This document shows, piece by piece, positions 1 to 8,985 of a DNA stretch of 64,000 bases. The DNA is taken from contig JBDXCV010000009.1 of the NCBI GenBank assembly GCA_039980135.1, forward strand, positions 62,001 to 126,000. Reading direction: 5' to 3'. The notes under the pieces were generated by a model that saw only the letters and a program-made list of their open reading frames with translations, searched no databases and was not told the DNA's origin. A program made the position numbers and the translations under genes. Source of the stretch: Alphaproteobacteria bacterium. Its GTDB lineage: Bacteria > Pseudomonadota > Alphaproteobacteria > UBA6615. How positions within the stretch are numbered: the first letter of the stretch is position 1; every line of letters begins with the position of its first letter.

Positions 1-1
1 G

Positions 2-1300
2 GTCGTCATCGAGGAGGGCAAGGGCGTTTGGGTCACGGACGCCCATGGAAAAGAATATATCGAGGGGATGGCCGGGCTGTGGTGCATCTCGCTGGGCTAT
101 GGACAGCAGCGGCTGGTCAATGCCGCCACCGAGCAGATGGCCCGCCTGCCCTACTATCATCTGACGAACCACAAGAGCCATTCGCCGGTGATCGACCTCG
201 CGGAGAAGCTGCTCGAGATCGCGCCGGTTCCAATGTCCAAGATTTGGTTCGCGAACTCGGGATCCGAGGGCAACGACAGCGCCGCGCGGATCGTCTGGTA
301 CTACTGGCATGCGATGGGCAAGCCCGAGAAGCGCAAGATCATCGCCCATGAGCGCGCCTATCACGGCAACACGATCGCGTCGGCGAGCCTGTCCGGCATG
401 CACTACAACCATGCGTCCTTCGGGTTGCCCCTCGAAGGCTTCCTGCATGTCACCCCGCCGCATCATTATCGCTATGCAAAACCGGGCGAGAGCGAGGAAG
501 ATTTCGCAACGCGTCTCGCCGACGAACTCGATGCGCTGATCGAGGCAGAAGGCCCCGCGACCGTGGGTGCGTTCTTCACCGAACCGATCATGGGTTCAGG
601 TGGCGTGATTGTGCCGCCGCGGACCTATTACGATAAAATTCAGGCGGTCATCCGCAAGCATGATCTGCTGCTCGTCGCCGACGAGGTGATCACCGCCTTC
701 GGTCGAACGGGCAACATGTTCGGCACGACCACGATGGGGCTCGAACCCGACATGCTGGTCTGCGCTAAGGGCCTGTCGAGCGCCTATATTCCCATTTCCG
801 CGCTGATGGTGAATGCCCGCGTGTTCGACGTGATCGCCGAGGAAAGCGACCGCGTCGGCGTGTTCGGCCTGAGTTTCACATATTCGGGCCATCCGGTTTC
901 CGCCGCCGTGGCGCGCGAGGCGCTGCGTATTTACGAGGAAGAAGACATCGTCGGACATGTCCGGGCAATGGAGCCGCACTTCATGGGCGGGCTCGAAGCG
1001 CTGCGCGAACATCCGCTGGTTGGCGAAGTCCGCGGCAAGGGGCTCGTCGCCGGTGTGGAACTTGTCAGCGACAAGGAAACCGGTGCCGCCTTCGATCCGG
1101 CGCTCGGCGTCGGCCCCTACTGCAACGCGCGCGCCGAGGAACATGGCCTGATCGTCCGCGCGATCGGGGACACAATCTCCTTCTGCCCACCGCTGATCAT
1201 CAACAGGGACGAAATCGTGGAAATGATCTCACGATTCCGGCTTGCGCTCGACGACACACTCGAATTGCTGCAGACGCATGGACAGGTTGCGGCGAAATAG
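2..1300 (+). CDS. Class III (omega) aminotransferase, N-terminus cut by window edge
   Basis: PLP-dependent fold-type I aminotransferase of the class III (omega-amino acid or amine:pyruvate) group, moving an amino group from a primary amine or omega-amino acid to a keto acid in the cytoplasm. The open frame runs off the left edge from base 2, so the ATG at 68 is internal and the true start lies outside. Visible hallmarks are the substrate and PLP region SGSEGNDSA, the YHGNT stretch, the PLP-binding aspartate in VADEVITAFGRTG, and the Schiff-base lysine in CAKGLSSAY. The C-terminal small domain is complete. An amidase follows 47 bases downstream on the same strand, so the pair may degrade an amide or amine. 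The exact substrate cannot be told from sequence. Confidence 0.9.
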   Translation, partial: VVIEEGKGVWVTDAHGKEYIEGMAGLWCISLGYGQQRLVNAATEQMARLPYYHLTNHKSHSPVIDLAEKLLEIAPVPMSKIWFANSGSEGNDSAARIVWYYWHAMGKPEKRKIIAHERAYHGNTIASASLSGMHYNHASFGLPLEGFLHVTPPHHYRYAKPGESEEDFATRLADELDALIEAEGPATVGAFFTEPIMGSGGVIVPPRTYYDKIQAVIRKHDLLLVADEVITAFGRTGNMFGTTTMGLEPDMLVCAKGLSSAYIPISALMVNARVFDVIAEESDRVGVFGLSFTYSGHPVSAAVAREALRIYEEEDIVGHVRAMEPHFMGGLEALREHPLVGEVRGKGLVAGVELVSDKETGAAFDPALGVGPYCNARAEEHGLIVRAIGDTISFCPPLIINRDEIVEMISRFRLALDDTLELLQTHGQVAAK

Positions 1301-1347
1301 GCCGTCGCGCGCGAACGATGCCTGACTGAAGACGTGAGGAACTAAGA

Positions 1348-2760
1348 ATGTCCGAGAATTTTGCGGCGCTGACGGCCACCCAGCTCAGCGATCTGTATGC
1401 GAGCGGCGCGGCCTCACCCGTCGATGCGACCCAGACCGTGCTCGACCAGATCGAGGCCCATAATCCGACCCTGAACTGTTTCTGCCTGATCGACGGAGAT
1501 TCCGCGCTGGCGACCGCGCGGGAGTCCGAGGCGCGCTGGCAGAAGGGTGAGCCGCTGTCCGCCATCGACGGCATACCCGTCTCGATCAAGGACCTGACTC
1601 TCACCAAGGGTTGGCCAACCTTGCGCGGCTCACGCACCAGCGACCCGGCAGGCCCGTGGGACGAAGACGCCCCGGCAACGGCCCGCCTGCGCGAGGCGGG
1701 TGCCGTCCTAACGGGCAAGACCACGACACCGGAATTCGGCTGGAAGGGCGTGACCGATAATCCCCTGACCGGGATAACCCGCAACCCGTGGAACCCGGAG
1801 AGGACGCCGGGTGGATCGTCCGGCGGCGCGTCATCGGCCTGCGCGTCCTTCATGGGACCACTGCACCAGGGCTCCGACGCGGCCGGTTCGATCCGCATTC
1901 CCGCCGCCTTCGCCGGCGTCTTCGGCCACAAGCCCACCTTCGGACTGGTGCCCAACTATCCCCTGCCCGGCCATGTCGGCAATCTGGCAAATATGGGCCC
2001 GTTGACCCGGACCGTGACCGACGCGGCGTTGATGCTGAACATCATCGCCAAGCCCGACTCGCGCGATTCCATGGCCGCGCCCGCATCGGCCCAGAACGAG
2101 AATTATCTGAACGCGCTGGACGCCGGCATCGAGGGCGTACGCATCGCCTATAGCCCGACCCTGGGCGGGAACGGCTGGGCGGATGACGATGTGGCCGCAG
2201 CGGTCGCGGCCGCGGCGAAAACCCTCTCCGACCTGGGCGCGATCGTCGAAGAGGTCGACCCCGACATCCCCCCGGTTCGGCCGATCATCGAGGTGATCTG
2301 GGCTGCCGCGGATGCCTGGCTGGTCGATCAGATGCCGGTCGACAAACGCGAACTGATGGACCCCGGTTTGTTGGCCATCGCCGAAGAAGGCCGCAAGCTG
2401 AGCGTCACCGATCTCGTCGGCGCCCACGCCGCACGCGTCGAGTTGGGCAACCGGATGGCACGTTTTCACGAAGACCATGATCTGTTGCTGACCCCGCAAA
2501 TGCCCCTGGAGGCGATCGAAGCGGGCAAGCTTGTTCCCGACGGACGCGACATGAAGCAATGGGTCGACTGGTGCCCATTCACCTATCCGTTCAACCTGAC
2601 CATGCAGCCCGCCTGCTCCGTGCCGTGTGGGCTGGGCGACGAGCGGTTGCCGGTCGCGTTCCAACTGGTGGGGCGCCACTGGGAAGACGCGCTGGTTCTC
2701 CGGACGGCGCGCGCCTACGAGAAGGCACATCCGTTCGCCACCGCGCCGGGCTACGTCTAG
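1348..2760 (+). CDS. Amidase signature family hydrolase
   Basis: 470-residue cytoplasmic amidase of the amidase-signature family, which hydrolyses carboxamides through a Ser-cisSer-Lys triad. The triad is visible: Lys81 in VSIKD, the cis-Ser in the GGSSGG loop (157/158), and the nucleophile Ser181 in DAAGSIR. Length matches the family. The start is the ATG after TGAGGAA. The typical GGS before the nucleophile reads AAGS here, a mild variation. The gene follows the class III aminotransferase and converges on a second amidase 5 bases away. Such enzymes range from 6-aminohexanoate-cyclic-dimer hydrolase to aryl-acylamidase and GatA. No gatB or gatC lies beside it, so a catabolic role is more likely than tRNA amidation. 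Confidence 0.9.
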   Translation: MSENFAALTATQLSDLYASGAASPVDATQTVLDQIEAHNPTLNCFCLIDGDSALATARESEARWQKGEPLSAIDGIPVSIKDLTLTKGWPTLRGSRTSDPAGPWDEDAPATARLREAGAVLTGKTTTPEFGWKGVTDNPLTGITRNPWNPERTPGGSSGGASSACASFMGPLHQGSDAAGSIRIPAAFAGVFGHKPTFGLVPNYPLPGHVGNLANMGPLTRTVTDAALMLNIIAKPDSRDSMAAPASAQNENYLNALDAGIEGVRIAYSPTLGGNGWADDDVAAAVAAAAKTLSDLGAIVEEVDPDIPPVRPIIEVIWAAADAWLVDQMPVDKRELMDPGLLAIAEEGRKLSVTDLVGAHAARVELGNRMARFHEDHDLLLTPQMPLEAIEAGKLVPDGRDMKQWVDWCPFTYPFNLTMQPACSVPCGLGDERLPVAFQLVGRHWEDALVLRTARAYEKAHPFATAPGYV

Positions 2761-2765
2761 AAATT

Positions 2766-4202
2766 TCAGACGGCGGGAAGCCCCGCGGGCTTGCGGTCAC
2801 GCCACGGCATCGCGGTCTCGAGTTGTGCAGCAAGCCGGAACAACGTCGCTTCGTCCGCGAAGCGTGCCACGGCCTGCACCGACACAGGGAAGCCCTCGTC
2901 CGTCGTCCCGACCGGCAGGCTGATCGCCGGCTGGCCGGTCAAATTGAACCAGACCGTGAAGGGTGAGAACGCCGCCACCCGGTCCCAGTATTCGTCGGCA
3001 TCGTCCATCATCATGTCGAGCCAGCCCAGTTTCGGCGGCATATGACCAAGCCCGGGGGTCAGCAGGACATCATAATCTGCGTGGTAGGCCGCCATGCGCC
3101 GCCCGGCCTGATGCATTCGTCCCTGCGCCAGGAACACGTCATAGCCGGTGACCTTCTCGCCCTTTTCGGCTGTTGCCGCGACGACATTCTCGACTTCACC
3201 CGATTCCGGCAATCGGCCCTTGCTGGGATGCAGCCGGATCGTCTGGGCCGCATTCGAGGCCATCAGGGTGCGGAATATGTCCTGCATCTCGCCATTGTCG
3301 ATCGGCGGGTCCGCCTCGATCACGTCATGACCCAGCGTCCCCAACGCCTTCAGCGTCTCGTCGAGCACTCGCCTATGCTCTCCGTCGGTGCGCGCGCCCG
3401 TGGCCCCGCCATGGCTGAACCCGATCCGCAGTTTCCCGGGGTCGGCGCCGACCTCCTCCAGGAACGGCCGCGCCGGTGGGGGTGCAAAATAGGGATCGCC
3501 GGGTGCCGGCCCCGCGGTCGCATCGAGGATCGCCGCATGGTCGCGCACGGATATGGATACCGCGTGTTCGGCGACAATCCCGCCCATGCGTTCGCCCAGG
3601 CCCGGAGAAAAGCTGTTGCGCCCGCGCGTCGGCTTCATACCGACCAGCCCGCAACAGGAAGCCGGTACGCGGATCGAGCCGAAACCGTCGCTCGCATGGG
3701 CGGCCGGCAGAATGCGTGCCGCCACGGCGGATGCCGCGCCGCCCGATGAACCGCCGGGCGTGACCGCGTCGTCCCACGGGTTGCGTGTCGGACCATAGAA
3801 TTGCGGCTCGCAGGTGATCGACATGCCGAATTCGCAGGTGTTGGTCTTGCCGAAGATCGCCATACCGGCCGCCTTCAGACGCGTGACAGTCTCGCTGTCG
3901 GTATCCGGCACCACATCGGCCATGAATTTGCTGCCGCCGGTGGTCGGGGTTCCGGCCAGGGTCGCGCCCAGATCCTTGATCAGATACGGAACACCCGCCA
4001 GGGGACCGGCGGGCAGATCGCCTGCTGCAGCCGCTCGGCCATGGTCGTAGAGCTCCATGACCAATGCATTGAGGGCCGGGTTGCGTGCGGTACTGCGGGC
4101 GATGGCGGCTTCGAGAACCTCCGAGGCCGTGACCTCGCGGTCCCTGATCAACGCCGCCAGGCCGACCGCATCATGGTCCTCATACTCGTCGAATGTCGTC
4201 AC
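2766..4202 (-). CDS. Amidase signature family hydrolase
   Basis: Second amidase-signature enzyme, 478 residues from a GTG start at 4202. The open frame continues to an ATG at 4370, but that extension overlaps the divergent transporter and looks unlike the family. From the GTG, the length and first helix (VTTFDEYEDHDAVG) fit. Catalytic residues are Lys76 (YLIKD), the cis-Ser in GGSSGG (152/153) and nucleophile Ser176 (GFGSIRVP). It is only distantly similar to the amidase ending at 2760, so the pair is not a recent duplication. It likely hydrolyses a small amide or carbamoyl compound. The substrate is unknown. Confidence 0.88.
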   Translation of the reverse strand: MTTFDEYEDHDAVGLAALIRDREVTASEVLEAAIARSTARNPALNALVMELYDHGRAAAAGDLPAGPLAGVPYLIKDLGATLAGTPTTGGSKFMADVVPDTDSETVTRLKAAGMAIFGKTNTCEFGMSITCEPQFYGPTRNPWDDAVTPGGSSGGAASAVAARILPAAHASDGFGSIRVPASCCGLVGMKPTRGRNSFSPGLGERMGGIVAEHAVSISVRDHAAILDATAGPAPGDPYFAPPPARPFLEEVGADPGKLRIGFSHGGATGARTDGEHRRVLDETLKALGTLGHDVIEADPPIDNGEMQDIFRTLMASNAAQTIRLHPSKGRLPESGEVENVVAATAEKGEKVTGYDVFLAQGRMHQAGRRMAAYHADYDVLLTPGLGHMPPKLGWLDMMMDDADEYWDRVAAFSPFTVWFNLTGQPAISLPVGTTDEGFPVSVQAVARFADEATLFRLAAQLETAMPWRDRKPAGLPAV

Positions 4203-4302
4203 TATCGTCCCCGCCCTGTTCGCTGTTTGAAACCGCGTGTTGATTGCCGCGCTCGATTTGTCCACTGTCGCGAATACGCATGGTTCACTGAAACGGCACA
4301 CG

Positions 4303-5229
4303 ATGTCACGCCCCAACATATTGCTCGGCGCTGCACTGGCGGGTGCCGCGGGTGTCGGCTTCGCCGCCAACTCGACGGCCGCAAAAATCGCCTATGACGG
4401 CGGCACAAACCCGCTCACGTTCCTTTCTCTGCGTTCGGCGGTAGCCGCTCTACTGGTCCTCGCGATCATCCTTTTGAGCCGCCGAAGCCTTCGCTTGCCA
4501 GCCGGACGCCGGCTGGCGGCACTCGGTATCGGCGCCATACTGGCGCTGTACTCCTACGGCCTGTTGTCGGCGATCCAGTTCATCCCCGTCGCGCTCGCGG
4601 TACTGATCTTCTACACATTCCCGCTGCTGACCAGTATTTACGCCTGGGTCAGCGGGCAGGAACGCCCCACGATCCGCGCCGTCAGCGCGTTGATCGTGGC
4701 GTTCATCGGGCTGGTCCTCGCACTGGATCTCCAGGGCGGGCAGCTGAATGCCCTGGGTGTCGGGCTGGCGGTCATGGCCGCCATGGGTATTACTCTGGTC
4801 GTCATCCTCAACAACCGCGTGGTCGGTGATGGCGATTCACGCCCGGTCACATTCCATATGATGCTCTCTGCCGCCATTATCTCCACCATCGTCACGGGGG
4901 TAACCGGCGATTACGCATTGCCCGCCACGGCAACCGGCTGGGCAGCCTTTCTCATCGGCCCGGGATTCTATGCCGTTGCCATCGTCACGGTCTTCATCGC
5001 GATATCGCTCGCCGGACCGTCGACGGCGGCGATGTCGATGAATTTCGAGCCTGTCGCCAGCATGACATTCGGATTCCTGCTGCTCGGCCAAGTGCTGTCG
5101 GGCATGCAATTGTTCGGGGCGGCGCTGGTCATTCTGGCCGTATTGTCGCTACGCTTGTCCGACACACGCGTTCCCATCGCCAAGGCACCTGCGAACGGCC
5201 AACTTTCCGAGGCAAAGAAAACATCATGA
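4303..5229 (+). CDS. EamA/DMT family inner-membrane transporter
   Basis: 308-residue drug/metabolite-transporter superfamily protein with about ten hydrophobic segments in two EamA repeats. It opens with a helix beginning MSRPNILLGAALAGAAG. The frame could start at 4237, but the 4303 ATG places the first membrane helix at the N-terminus as usual for the family. It probably exports or imports a small metabolite across the inner membrane. Its stop overlaps the start of the next gene (ATGA), so the two are translationally coupled. It diverges from the amidase at 2766-4202 across a 100-base spacer that should hold both promoters. Confidence 0.85.
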   Translation: MSRPNILLGAALAGAAGVGFAANSTAAKIAYDGGTNPLTFLSLRSAVAALLVLAIILLSRRSLRLPAGRRLAALGIGAILALYSYGLLSAIQFIPVALAVLIFYTFPLLTSIYAWVSGQERPTIRAVSALIVAFIGLVLALDLQGGQLNALGVGLAVMAAMGITLVVILNNRVVGDGDSRPVTFHMMLSAAIISTIVTGVTGDYALPATATGWAAFLIGPGFYAVAIVTVFIAISLAGPSTAAMSMNFEPVASMTFGFLLLGQVLSGMQLFGAALVILAVLSLRLSDTRVPIAKAPANGQLSEAKKTS

Positions 5230-5720
5230 CAAACCTGCTCCAACACTCCGGCGCGATCGCCGAACTCCTGAAGGCGCGCGGTGAAACCGTTGCCGTCGCC
5301 GAGACCTCCGCCGGCGGCCTGGTCTCGGCCCAGCTGCTCGCCGTGCCGGGCGCCTCCGCCTACTTCCTGGGCGGCGGCGTTCTCTATACCGGGGAATCTC
5401 GCGAGGGTCTGGCCGGCATCACGGATGCGGACATGGCGGGAATTCGCTCCAGCAGCGAACCATTTGCCCAACTGCTGGCGCAGACATTGCGGGAAAAGCT
5501 CGGCGCAACATGGGGGCTCGCGGAAACTGGCGCAGCCGGCCCGACGGGCAATCGATATGGTGACGATGCCGGGCATACATGCGTTGCGGTATCCGGGCCT
5601 GTGTCCAAAGTCGCGACACTCGAGACCCGAAGTGACGACCGAGGCGCCAATATGTGGCGGTTTTCCGCGGAAGCGTTGGCTTTGTTCATGCTATGTCTGA
5701 AAGAATCGGCAGAATCATAA
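5226..5720 (+). CDS. CinA C-terminal domain (PncC-like) nicotinamide-nucleotide amidohydrolase family protein
   Basis: 164-residue protein made only of the CinA C-terminal/PncC domain, whose family deamidates NMN to nicotinate mononucleotide. The recognisable blocks are AETSAGGLVSAQLLAVPGAS near residue 24 and GLAETGAAGPTGNRYGDD near residue 96. The usual AES(C/Y)TGG motif is AETSAGG, and the usual GIAGPxGG is altered and carries an insertion. This is therefore a divergent member whose activity is uncertain. It overlaps the upstream EamA gene by 4 bases. The MoCF half of CinA is encoded separately at 13919-14701. Confidence 0.75.
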   Translation: MTNLLQHSGAIAELLKARGETVAVAETSAGGLVSAQLLAVPGASAYFLGGGVLYTGESREGLAGITDADMAGIRSSSEPFAQLLAQTLREKLGATWGLAETGAAGPTGNRYGDDAGHTCVAVSGPVSKVATLETRSDDRGANMWRFSAEALALFMLCLKESAES

Positions 5721-5877
5721 ATCTGCATATCTTGGTACCTACGGGTTGGATTAAATATTTACTTTGGTAAAATCGCCATGATCGGGCAGAACCGGTCGGG
5801 GGAGTATGTGAGCGGGGACCGCCCACGGCGGAAACCAACATCGACCGGAAGAAATAATTAGCAAGGGGATCCTTAGG

Positions 5878-6723
5878 ATGACCATGAAAGCATTACTCGC
5901 TGCCGCGGCAATGATCGCACTGACAGCGTGTGCGGGGCAGGAACTGGGCAAGGCGCAGAAGACAGCGGCCGACAGCACCGAATTCGACAACGCACTGGCG
6001 GCCGGCTATCTCCGGCTGGCGCAGGCCGAATACGCCGAAGGCGATTATACGGACTCGGACTATTTCGCACTTCAGTCCATGGCAGCTGCATCGCCGACCA
6101 AAGTCGTGCCTCTGCCTGCCGCCGACGCGCGTCAATATACGCCGGACAACGCCGCGAGTGTTGCCGCCATGAACAAGGATCTTACCGAGGTTCTCGAAGC
6201 CGGCGCGCGTGTGCGTGCGCCCCAGCTCGCCGCGACCGCCCAGGTTGCATACGAGTGCTGGACACAGGAACTCGAAGAGAACAACCAGCCGCCGCACATC
6301 GCAGCATGTCGCGACCAGCTCGACGGGCTGATCCCGGCCCTGCGTAACGCGGTTGCCAAGGCGCCGGTTGCGAAGGCGAAGCCGCTGAAGGGCAAGACCT
6401 TCGTCGTTTCGTTCCCGACCGGTGGTGCCAAGCTCGATGCCGCCGCGAACGCTGTTCTGACGGACGCCGTTGCGTATTCCGCCAACTTCAACCCGGTTCA
6501 GGTTGTCGTCAGCGGTTACACCGACACGGTCGGCAGCGCCGCCAGCAACCTGACGCTGTCGAAGCGCCGCGCCGCAGTGGTCGCCGCCGCACTTCGTATC
6601 CGCGGCATTTCGCGCGATAACATGAAGATGGACGGCTACGGCGAAGAGTTCCTTGCCAAGCGCACCGCAGACGGTGTTGCCGAGGCCAAGAACCGCCGCG
6701 TTGAGGTTTCGGTCGCCCCGTAA
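5878..6723 (+). CDS. OmpA-family lipoprotein
   Basis: 281-residue envelope protein. The N-terminus is a lipoprotein signal with lipobox LTAC, so it should be acylated at Cys about residue 19. The C-terminal third (about 165-280) is an OmpA/MotB peptidoglycan-binding domain, with the typical GYTDTVGS, LSKRRAAVV and NRRVEVSV blocks. The middle is helical and carries no name. A second in-frame ATG at 5884 has AGGA five bases upstream and may be the actual start. The upstream spacer has an AT-rich stretch with TTGGAT at 5747 and TAAAAT at 5768 that could be a promoter, though its 15-base spacing is short. A strong terminator follows. Role: anchoring the outer membrane to peptidoglycan. Confidence 0.85.
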   Translation: MTMKALLAAAAMIALTACAGQELGKAQKTAADSTEFDNALAAGYLRLAQAEYAEGDYTDSDYFALQSMAAASPTKVVPLPAADARQYTPDNAASVAAMNKDLTEVLEAGARVRAPQLAATAQVAYECWTQELEENNQPPHIAACRDQLDGLIPALRNAVAKAPVAKAKPLKGKTFVVSFPTGGAKLDAAANAVLTDAVAYSANFNPVQVVVSGYTDTVGSAASNLTLSKRRAAVVAAALRIRGISRDNMKMDGYGEEFLAKRTADGVAEAKNRRVEVSVAP

Positions 6724-6747
6724 GCGGCACTGACACCAAGCACTAGA

Positions 6748-6777
6748 AGGGCGTCGGCAGTTGCCGGCGCCCTTTTT
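6748..6777 (+). terminator. Rho-independent terminator after OmpA-like gene
   Basis: An 11-base-pair GC-rich stem (AGGGCG/CGCCCT continued by inner pairs, one G-T wobble) with a four-base AGTT loop is followed by a run of five T. It lies 25 bases past the OmpA-like stop. Confidence 0.9.
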
Positions 6778-6817
6778 GTATTGATGGGAACATCGTGACC
6801 TCAGCATCGACCGCGCC

Positions 6818-8038
6818 ATGATAAAGGCCAAACCCCGGGCGCCCTCGATGCCGCTGTTGTTCGCGATGATGTTCGCGAGCCAGCTTGCCACCACAATTTT
6901 TCTGCCCGGCCTGCCCGGCATCGCCAACGATCTGCAGACGACCCTTTCCGCGGCACAGATGTTGCTGCCCGCCTATCTCGGCAGCTTCGCGATCGCCCAG
7001 CTCGTCGTCGGCCCGTTGTCCGACGGTTTCGGTCGCCGCCGCGTCATCATCGGCGGGCTCGGCCTGTTCAGCCTGGCAAGCCTTGCCGCCGCCGTTGCGC
7101 CCGACATCGAACTGCTGTTGACCGCGCGCGCCGTACAGGCCAGCGGTGCATGCGCCACCATGGTCGTGGCCCGCGCCATCATCCGCGATACCGCCCAGGG
7201 GGCCGCCGCAGCGCGCGCGATGAGCGCGCTCGCCATCGCCATGGCCGTCGGTCCGTCTGCCGCGCCTTTCATCGGTGGCCAGCTCGTGACCTGGTTCGAT
7301 TGGCGCGCCACATTCTATTTCACCGCCCTGATCGGCACGGTCACGACCTTCGCCGTTCTGCGTTATCTCAAGGAAACACTCCCGCCCGACCAGCGTCGCG
7401 CCGCGCGCGCAGGCGAACAGATCGTGACCTATCTCAGACTGTGCGGAAACCCGGTCTTCGTCGGCTACAGCCTGACGGTCGCATTCGCGAGCGGCGCCAT
7501 GCAGGCCTTCCTGGCGGCATCGCCGATCATCCTGATCGTGCAGATGGACATGCCCCCCGCTCTCTATGGTTTCTGCGTCATGCTGATGCCGATGATCTAC
7601 ATGATCGGCAGCTTCCTGGCCGGCCGGCTGACCTTCTGGATCCCGGTCAACCGCATCGTCCTGATCGGCGCATTCGCAAGCGCGGGCGGCGGGCTGCTGC
7701 AACTGGGCTTCGGGCTCGGCCTGGGCCAGACCGAGATTACGCCGCTGCACGTGCTTGGCGCATTCGCCTTGTCCAATCTGGGAACCGGGCTGGTCCTGGC
7801 CTGCTGTTATTCGCAGGCGCTCAACACGGTCTCCCCGTCCTATGCCGGCGCCGCTTCCGCACTCAGCGGGTTCATTCATATGGGCTGGGCATTCGTGATC
7901 ACGTTGACCGTTGCCAGCGTCGAACACACATCGACCCTGCCTTTCGGTATCGCGCAAATGACGACGACCGGGCTTAGCCTGACGGCGGCGCTGCTGCTCG
8001 TTTTCGTCTATGAGCGTCGCGGTCAAACAGGGACGTAG
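6818..8038 (+). CDS. MFS transporter, Bcr/CflA drug-resistance type
   Basis: 406-residue major facilitator with about 12 membrane helices. The N-terminal half has the Bcr/CflA layout: a first helix ending in LPGLPGIANDL, the motif-A loop GPLSDGFGRRRV between helices 2 and 3, and RAVQASGACATMVVARAIIRD in helix 4. It probably exports small toxic or metabolic compounds by proton antiport. The last 16 bases overlap, tail to tail, with the RidA-family gene on the other strand. Confidence 0.88.
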   Translation: MIKAKPRAPSMPLLFAMMFASQLATTIFLPGLPGIANDLQTTLSAAQMLLPAYLGSFAIAQLVVGPLSDGFGRRRVIIGGLGLFSLASLAAAVAPDIELLLTARAVQASGACATMVVARAIIRDTAQGAAAARAMSALAIAMAVGPSAAPFIGGQLVTWFDWRATFYFTALIGTVTTFAVLRYLKETLPPDQRRAARAGEQIVTYLRLCGNPVFVGYSLTVAFASGAMQAFLAASPIILIVQMDMPPALYGFCVMLMPMIYMIGSFLAGRLTFWIPVNRIVLIGAFASAGGGLLQLGFGLGLGQTEITPLHVLGAFALSNLGTGLVLACCYSQALNTVSPSYAGAASALSGFIHMGWAFVITLTVASVEHTSTLPFGIAQMTTTGLSLTAALLLVFVYERRGQTGT

Positions 8039-8427
8039 AAGGTACCTTCGACCTCGAAGATATCCCCCTGGTTCAGAGCGGATACTTCCAAGATCGTGCG
8101 CGGCGGATACGGCCCGCCGGCCCACATCTCCTCCTGGACCTTGTTCACGATCGGGCGGTAGCGATCCATGTCGGTGACATAGACGGTCAAGCGGACGGCG
8201 TCGCCCAAGCGCGCGCCTTCCGACGCGGCAATATGCGCCATGTTCACGAATGCCTGACGGATGCGGTTCTCGTCGCCCGCGACGAGTTCGTTGGTCGCCG
8301 GGTCGATGCCCCGCATACCGGCGACGAACACGTGGTCGCCGGCGCGGGTCGCCAGCGACCACGTGCCGGTGGGCTCAATCGCACCTTCGGGTGAGACGTA
8401 TCGCAGATCGGATTTTTTCGCGCACAC
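8023..8427 (-). CDS. RidA/YjgF family enamine/imine deaminase
   Basis: 134-residue RidA-family protein from a GTG start. RidA trimers hydrolyse reactive 2-aminoacrylate and other enamines or imines released by PLP enzymes. The key arginine is present in PPRTILEVSAL, and the following glutamate region (FEVEGTFYV) is kept, so deaminase activity is likely. Its presence near PLP and amide metabolism genes fits a damage-pre-emption role, but the link is inferred. The 3' end overlaps the MFS gene by 16 bases. Confidence 0.85.
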   Translation of the reverse strand: MCAKKSDLRYVSPEGAIEPTGTWSLATRAGDHVFVAGMRGIDPATNELVAGDENRIRQAFVNMAHIAASEGARLGDAVRLTVYVTDMDRYRPIVNKVQEEMWAGGPYPPRTILEVSALNQGDIFEVEGTFYVPV

Positions 8428-8505
8428 GAAACTTGTTCCGCTGATCGGTGAAAAACGCGCCCAGTCTACGTCGCGCGCGCGCGTTGCGTGAAGGCCTGCC
8501 GGCAG

Positions 8506-8895
8506 CTAGTCCGTTTCGGTCTGAACGCAGGCATTCGCCCGGGCATTCCGCACGAGCACGCGCACGAGGGCGCGAATGAAGGGGTCCGACTGCTGGAGTT
8601 TCATCTCGAAAACATCGACGGGAATCACGCGGAGGACCGTCGCTTCGGTGCACACGGCGCTGGCCATGCGCGGACAGTCATCCACGAGCGCCATCTCGCC
8701 GAAAACCGAGCCCTTCTCCAGGACCCCCAGAACAAGGCCGTCAGGATGCCCAGCCGCTTCCTTGCGGATTTCCAGCGCGCCGGATTCGACGATATAGGCC
8801 TCCGCGCCAAGATCGCCCTCACGGAAGACAATGTCCCCGGCCCGGAAATCCTGCGTACCGTACTTCCAGCCGGTTTTCTGTCGTTGGACGTTCAT
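8506..8895 (-). CDS. Stand-alone cyclic-nucleotide-binding domain protein
   Basis: 129-residue protein that is essentially one cNMP-binding (CAP_ED) domain. The beta-roll and phosphate-binding cassette are clear: GSVFGEMALVDDCPRMASA around residues 68-86, with the Glu and Arg that hold the cyclic phosphate and ribose. There is no helix-turn-helix, kinase or channel domain, so it must act through a partner or as a sensor subunit. A class III cyclase occurs in the same window at 39959-41209, but nothing else links them. Confidence 0.85.
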   Translation of the reverse strand: MNVQRQKTGWKYGTQDFRAGDIVFREGDLGAEAYIVESGALEIRKEAAGHPDGLVLGVLEKGSVFGEMALVDDCPRMASAVCTEATVLRVIPVDVFEMKLQQSDPFIRALVRVLVRNARANACVQTETD

Positions 8896-8985
8896 ACGAA
8901 ACCCTATCCCCGCCCGGCGAATCGGGCGGAGACGGATTTTCGCGTGAATGCATGAACAATCCGTTGATGACGCGGGCCGGGCTTT

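Noticed and set aside
6743-8362. 539-codon minus-strand frame
   Set aside because: Antisense to the MFS transporter and out of frame with RidA; low-complexity composition.
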